NCBI GenBank assembly: GCA_000471925.1
Contig: CP006667.1
Coordinates: 3,968,001 to 4,032,000, forward strand
DNA: 64,000 nt
Reading direction: 5' to 3'
Source of the DNA: Ralstonia pickettii DTP0602
GTDB taxonomy: Bacteria; Pseudomonadota; Gammaproteobacteria; Burkholderiales; Burkholderiaceae
In this document: in pieces, positions 60,405-64,000 of the stretch
How the letters are laid out: each line of letters opens with the position of its first letter
Position numbering within the stretch: the first letter of the stretch is position 1
Translations under genes and position numbers: made by a program
The notes under the pieces: generated by a model
Database searches by the model: none
What the model was told of the DNA's origin: nothing
What the model saw: only the letters and a program-made list of their open reading frames with translations

Positions 60405-61436
60405 ATGTCCATCACGCCGCAAGAAGCCCTGACGCGCTGCATCGAACACCGCGAGATCTTCCATGACGAGATGCTGCACCTGATGCGGCAGATCATGCAG
60501 GCGCAGATCTCGCCGGTGATGGCCGCCGCGATCCTGACCGGCCTGCGCGTAAAGAAGGAAACCATCGGCGAGATCTCCGCCGCCGCGCAGGTGATGCGCG
60601 AGTTCGCCAACAAGGTCCCAGTCAAGGACCGCGACAACTTCGTCGATATCGTCGGCACCGGCGGCGACGGCTCGCACACCTTCAATATCTCGACGGCGTC
60701 GATGTTCGTCGCGGCCGCCGCCGGCGCGAAGATCGCCAAGCACGGCAACCGTGGCGTCAGTTCCAAGTCGGGCAGCGCCGACGTGCTGGAGGCGCTGGGC
60801 GTGAATATCATGCTCACACCCGAGCAGGTCGGGCAGTGCATCGAAGAAACGGGCATCGGCTTCATGTTCGCGCCCACGCACCACCCGGCGATGAAGAATG
60901 TCGCGCCGATCCGCAAGGAAATGGGCGTGCGCACCATCTTCAATATCCTGGGCCCGCTGACCAACCCGGCCGACGCGCCCAACATCCTGATGGGCGTCTT
61001 CCACCCTGACCTGGTCGGCATCCAGGTGCGCGTGATGCAGCGCCTGGGCGCGAAGCACGCCATCGTGGTCTACGGTAAGGATGGGATGGACGAGGTCTCG
61101 CTCGGCGCCGCCACCTTGGTAGGCGAGCTCAAGGACGGCGAAGTGCGCGAGTACGAAATCCACCCCGAGGACTTCGGCCTGCAGATGATCTCCAACCGCG
61201 GCCTGAAGGTGGCCGATGCGGCCGAATCGAAGGAAATGCTGCTGGAGGCGCTGTCCAACGTGCCGGGCACGCCGCGCGAGATCGTTTCGCTGAACGCGGG
61301 CACGGCGCTGTATGCCGCCAACGTGGCCGACTCGGTCGAGGACGGCATCCGCCGCGCGCGTGAAGCCATTGCCAGCGGCGCGGCGCGTGAGAAGCTCGAC
61401 AGGTTCGTTCGCGCCACGCAGCAATTCAAGGCCTGA
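60405..61436 (+). CDS. trpD: Anthranilate phosphoribosyltransferase
   Basis: 343 residues from [33 protein letters not shown] (PRPP-binding GTGGD), [21 protein letters not shown] and [18 protein letters not shown] are family motifs. An in-frame ATG at 60336 overlaps the trpG stop (ATGA) and would add 23 residues ([11 protein letters not shown]) unlike other TrpD proteins. I keep 60405, but coupling at 60336 may matter. Confidence 0.95.
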   Translation: MSITPQEALTRCIEHREIFHDEMLHLMRQIMQAQISPVMAAAILTGLRVKKETIGEISAAAQVMREFANKVPVKDRDNFVDIVGTGGDGSHTFNISTASMFVAAAAGAKIAKHGNRGVSSKSGSADVLEALGVNIMLTPEQVGQCIEETGIGFMFAPTHHPAMKNVAPIRKEMGVRTIFNILGPLTNPADAPNILMGVFHPDLVGIQVRVMQRLGAKHAIVVYGKDGMDEVSLGAATLVGELKDGEVREYEIHPEDFGLQMISNRGLKVADAAESKEMLLEALSNVPGTPREIVSLNAGTALYAANVADSVEDGIRRAREAIASGAAREKLDRFVRATQQFKA

Positions 61437-61462
61437 TCCACATTTTTCTGGCGGAAAGCCAT

Positions 61463-62266
61463 ATGTCCGACATCTTGCAAAAAATCCTGGCCGTGAAGGC
61501 CGACGAAGTGTCCGCCGCGCGCAAGAAGCGCGAACTGCCCAGCCTGCGCGCCGAGGCCGAGAGCCTGCGCAGCGAGGCCGGCCTGGCGCCGCGCGGCTTT
61601 GAGCGCGCGCTGCGCGAGAGGATCGCCGCCGGCCACGCCGGCGTGATCGCCGAGGTCAAGAAGGCATCGCCGTCAAAGGGCGTGCTGCGCGAGAACTTCG
61701 TGCCAGAGGCGATCGCCGAAAGCTACGCCGGCCACGGCGCCGCCTGCCTGTCTGTGCTGACTGACGTGAACTTCTTCCAGGGCCATGCGGACTACCTGAA
61801 GCGCGCCCGCGGCGCCTGCCCATTGCCTGCCCTGCGCAAGGACTTCATGGTCGACCTGTACCAGGTGTATGAAGCACGCACCTGGGGCGCCGACTGCATC
61901 CTGCTGATCGTGGCCGCACTGGACCCGGGCCTGATGGCCGACCTGGAAGCCTGCGCGCTTGAGCTCGGCATGGATGTGCTGGTGGAAGTGCATGGTGACG
62001 ATGAGCTCGATGCCGCCCTGCGCCTGAAGACCCCGCTGCTGGGTGTGAACAACCGCAACCTGCGCACCTTTGAGGTGTCACTGGACAACACGCTGGACCT
62101 GTTGCCGCATATGCCGGCTGACAAGCTGGTGGTGACGGAATCGGGCATCCTCGGCCAGGCGGACGTAAAGCGCATGCGCGATGCCAACGTGCATGCGTTC
62201 CTGGTAGGTGAGGCGTTCATGCGGGCGCCGGATCCGGGGGTGGAGCTGGCGCGGTTGTTTGCCTGA
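61463..62266 (+). CDS. trpC: Indole-3-glycerol phosphate synthase
   Basis: 267-residue TIM barrel. [64 protein letters not shown] and [15 protein letters not shown] are family signatures. It closes the ring of CdRP to indole glycerol phosphate. A single-function TrpC, unlike the E. coli TrpC-TrpF fusion; trpF, trpB and trpA are not in the window. Confidence 0.97.
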   Translation: MSDILQKILAVKADEVSAARKKRELPSLRAEAESLRSEAGLAPRGFERALRERIAAGHAGVIAEVKKASPSKGVLRENFVPEAIAESYAGHGAACLSVLTDVNFFQGHADYLKRARGACPLPALRKDFMVDLYQVYEARTWGADCILLIVAALDPGLMADLEACALELGMDVLVEVHGDDELDAALRLKTPLLGVNNRNLRTFEVSLDNTLDLLPHMPADKLVVTESGILGQADVKRMRDANVHAFLVGEAFMRAPDPGVELARLFA

Positions 62267-62269
62267 GCG

Positions 62270-62899
62270 ATGGCCCAGGAAATTGAACTCAAGCTGGCCG
62301 TCCCCGACGCCGCCCTCTCCCCGCTGGCCGCCTGGCTCGACTCCAACGGCACGCCACAGGGCGAAGCCACCCTGCTCAACGTCTACCTCGATACGCCGGA
62401 ACGTGACTTGGCGCAGGCGCGCGCCGCGCTGCGGCTGCGCCGCAAGGGCTCGCAGTGGCTGCAGACGCTGAAGACCGCCGGCAGCAGCCAGGCAGGCCTG
62501 GCCACGCGCCATGAATGGGAAACCGAGATCGCTGGCGAAGCCATCGAACTGGAGCGCTTCCCCGCCGAAGCGCAGGCCGTACTGGCACCGCTGATCGGCC
62601 GGCTGGCCCCCGTGTTCCGCACCGACTTCGTCCGCCGCACCTGGCTGGTCAGCCAGGACGGCGCACGCATCGAGGCAGCACTCGACACCGGCACAATCAT
62701 CGCACCGGCCAGTGCCGCGCAGGAACGCATCCAGGAACTCGAACTGGAATGGCTCGACGGCGACGCCACCCAGGCGGCCGGCGCCCTGCGCGCCTTTGCC
62801 GCACGGCTGGCCGGCATTGCAACGCTGGCGCCGTCCGATCTCAGCAAGGCCGCACGCGGCTACCACCTGGCAGGCATCGTCGAAGGCAAGGCGTCATAA
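62270..62899 (+). CDS. CYTH domain protein (inorganic triphosphatase-like)
   Basis: 209 residues with the CYTH hallmark EIELK (Glu4, Glu6, Lys8), then LNVYLDTPERDL, ALRLRRKG, LQTLKTAG and RHEWETEI, acidic and basic residues lining a triphosphate tunnel. Only the CYTH half is present; the C-terminal CHAD domain of E. coli YgiF is missing. It starts 3 nt after trpC, so it is read in the trp operon. Confidence 0.88.
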   Translation: MAQEIELKLAVPDAALSPLAAWLDSNGTPQGEATLLNVYLDTPERDLAQARAALRLRRKGSQWLQTLKTAGSSQAGLATRHEWETEIAGEAIELERFPAEAQAVLAPLIGRLAPVFRTDFVRRTWLVSQDGARIEAALDTGTIIAPASAAQERIQELELEWLDGDATQAAGALRAFAARLAGIATLAPSDLSKAARGYHLAGIVEGKAS

Positions 62900-62931
62900 T
62901 CGCGTTTTTCCTCGCCCCGCTTTCCCAACGC

Positions 62932-63705
62932 ATGCAAGCCGATCTCTTCGCCACCGACACCCACGCCCCCGGCGAGCCCGCGCCGACCGCCAGCCTGCAG
63001 GCCCAGGCCGACGCCCTGCCCGCCGCCTGGCGCGCGCTGCTCGATCCGTGCATCCAGGTGCCGGCGTGGCTGGAGCTGGCCGCCTTTGTCGATGGCGAGC
63101 GCGCCGCCGGCAAGCCGGTGTTCCCGCACCACGTCTTCCATGCGCTGCACCTGACGCCGCCCGACGCGGTCAAGGTGGTGATCCTGGGCCAGGACCCGTA
63201 CCACGGCACCGGCTCGGTCGGCGGCGTGGAGATGCCGCAGGCGCACGGGCTGGCGTTCTCGGTGCCGGAGGGCATCAAGGTGCCGCCCAGCCTGCGCAAT
63301 ATCTTCAAGGAAATCGCCGCCGAGTTCGGCGCGGACGGCAACGGCCCGCCGCGCACCTCCGGCAACCTGGAAGGCTGGGCGCGCCAGGGTGTGCTGCTGC
63401 TCAACACCGTGCTGACGGTCGAGCAAGGCCAGGCGGCGAGCCACGCCCGGCGCGGCTGGGAGGCGGTCACCGACTGCCTGATCCAGCATCTGGCAGCCAG
63501 CCGCCCGAACCTGGTGTTCATGCTGTGGGGCAGCCACGCGCAGGCCAAGAAGCCGCTGCTGGGCGACGGCCATTGCGTGCTGGAAGCGCCGCACCCGTCG
63601 CCGCTGTCGGCGCACCGCGGCTTCCTCGGCTGCGGCCACTTCCGCGAAGCCAACCGCTGGCTGGAGGCGCACGGCCGCGCGCCGGTCGAATGGACCGTCG
63701 CCTGA
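62932..63705 (+). CDS. ung: Uracil-DNA glycosylase
   Basis: 257-residue family 1 UDG that removes uracil from DNA. GQDPYHG holds the catalytic Asp88, and HPSPLSAHRGF holds the catalytic His and the leucine loop. LNTVLTVEQGQAASH is also conserved. About 25 extra N-terminal residues (Ala/Pro rich) precede the domain. 32 nt after the CYTH gene. Confidence 0.96.
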   Translation: MQADLFATDTHAPGEPAPTASLQAQADALPAAWRALLDPCIQVPAWLELAAFVDGERAAGKPVFPHHVFHALHLTPPDAVKVVILGQDPYHGTGSVGGVEMPQAHGLAFSVPEGIKVPPSLRNIFKEIAAEFGADGNGPPRTSGNLEGWARQGVLLLNTVLTVEQGQAASHARRGWEAVTDCLIQHLAASRPNLVFMLWGSHAQAKKPLLGDGHCVLEAPHPSPLSAHRGFLGCGHFREANRWLEAHGRAPVEWTVA

Positions 63706-63720
63706 GCGCGACTCCCCAGG

Positions 63721-63999
63721 CTAAATTGTCGGCCGGAACTCGAAGCCGGCAAACTCCCCTTCCCCAGGCCCGACCTCGACGAGCGTCACGCGCGCCTCCG
63801 GCGGGCCCGTTTCCATCCACGCTTGCATCGCTTCGAGCTGTTTGACCGTGCCGTGCGCCATCACCTCTACCGTGCCGTCGACCCGGTTGCGCACCCAGCC
63901 ACCCAGGCCGAGCTCGTCCGCCGCGTCGGCACAGGCGGCGCGGTAGCCCACGCCCTGCACGCGCCCATGCGCGACCATGCGCCAGGTTGCTTTCTTCAT
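63721..63999 (-). CDS. acyP: Acylphosphatase
   Basis: 92-residue alpha/beta sandwich enzyme that hydrolyses acyl phosphates. GRVQGVGYR contains catalytic Arg20 and GGWVRNRVDGTVEV catalytic Asn38. Complete: the start codon is at 63997-63999, one base from the window edge. Convergent with ung (15 nt between stops). Confidence 0.95.
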   Translation of the reverse strand: MKKATWRMVAHGRVQGVGYRAACADAADELGLGGWVRNRVDGTVEVMAHGTVKQLEAMQAWMETGPPEARVTLVEVGPGEGEFAGFEFRPTI

Positions 64000-64000
64000 G

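Overview
This 64 kb window reads as a piece of a GC-rich betaproteobacterial chromosome, most like Cupriavidus/Ralstonia (Burkholderiales). The evidence is the gene content (Bug-type solute receptors, a betaproteobacterial porin, split phenylacetate genes, meso-DAP type murein genes), the rRNA sequences and the codon use. I recognise the families from the sequence alone; no database search was possible. I see no insertion sequence, prophage, integrase or CRISPR array.

Layout. (1) 1-15,042, minus strand: the division and cell wall (dcw) cluster in its classical order, mraZ-rsmH-ftsL-ftsI-murE-murF-mraY-murD-ftsW-murG-murC-ddl-ftsQ (ftsQ runs off the left edge). Many genes are joined by 4-base ATGA overlaps. 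A promoter and a four-unit 10-bp direct repeat, a probable MraZ operator, stand before mraZ. A degenerate 104-bp-offset duplication lies at the ftsW/murG joint and creates a 35-codon coupled ORF. (2) 15.3-19.7 kb: coq7 (ubiquinone), a major porin, a Bug receptor, and a MarR regulator overlapping a glycine-rich lipoprotein gene. (3) 19.9-34.1 kb: a fatty acid/acyl-CoA region. It holds a FadD-type ligase, a TetR regulator, a second acyl-CoA ligase, a 1102-residue single-chain biotin-dependent acyl-CoA carboxylase (BC-BCCP-CT), two permease-less amino-acid-type solute receptors, a molybdopterin oxidoreductase and a lipoprotein aminopeptidase. An exact 51-nt repeat occurs twice here in opposite orientation. 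(4) 34.1-43.5 kb: a complete dipeptide/oligopeptide ABC transporter (dppABCDF-like, minus strand), a divergent M20 amidohydrolase, and DUF2891 and DUF3047 proteins. (5) 43.7-49.4 kb, minus strand: an rRNA operon 16S-tRNA-Ile-tRNA-Ala-23S-5S with terminator, two boxA sites and two sigma70-type promoters. (6) 49.5-54.2 kb: an enoyl-CoA hydratase, an NAD(P)-binding reductase, and a short phenylacetate operon paaG-paaI-paaK behind a PaaR-like palindrome. (7) 54.2-64 kb: mltA, a small membrane protein, apaG, rpe-gph, a tryptophan operon trpE-trpG-trpD-trpC preceded by a 28-codon leader ORF with three Trp codons, then a CYTH phosphatase, ung and acyP.

How they work together. The first block makes lipid II and builds the septum, with MraZ probably regulating its own operon. 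The 20-28 kb block would activate an organic acid to its CoA thioester and carboxylate it. The paa block activates phenylacetate and isomerises its ring epoxide, so the ring-epoxidising and ring-opening genes must lie elsewhere. The trp block makes tryptophan as far as indole-3-glycerol phosphate and appears to be controlled by translation of its leader. The strongest candidates for something not yet described are the trp leader arrangement, the ftsW/murG micro-duplication, the inverted repeat in the dppA/M20 divergent promoter region, and the ligase-carboxylase locus.
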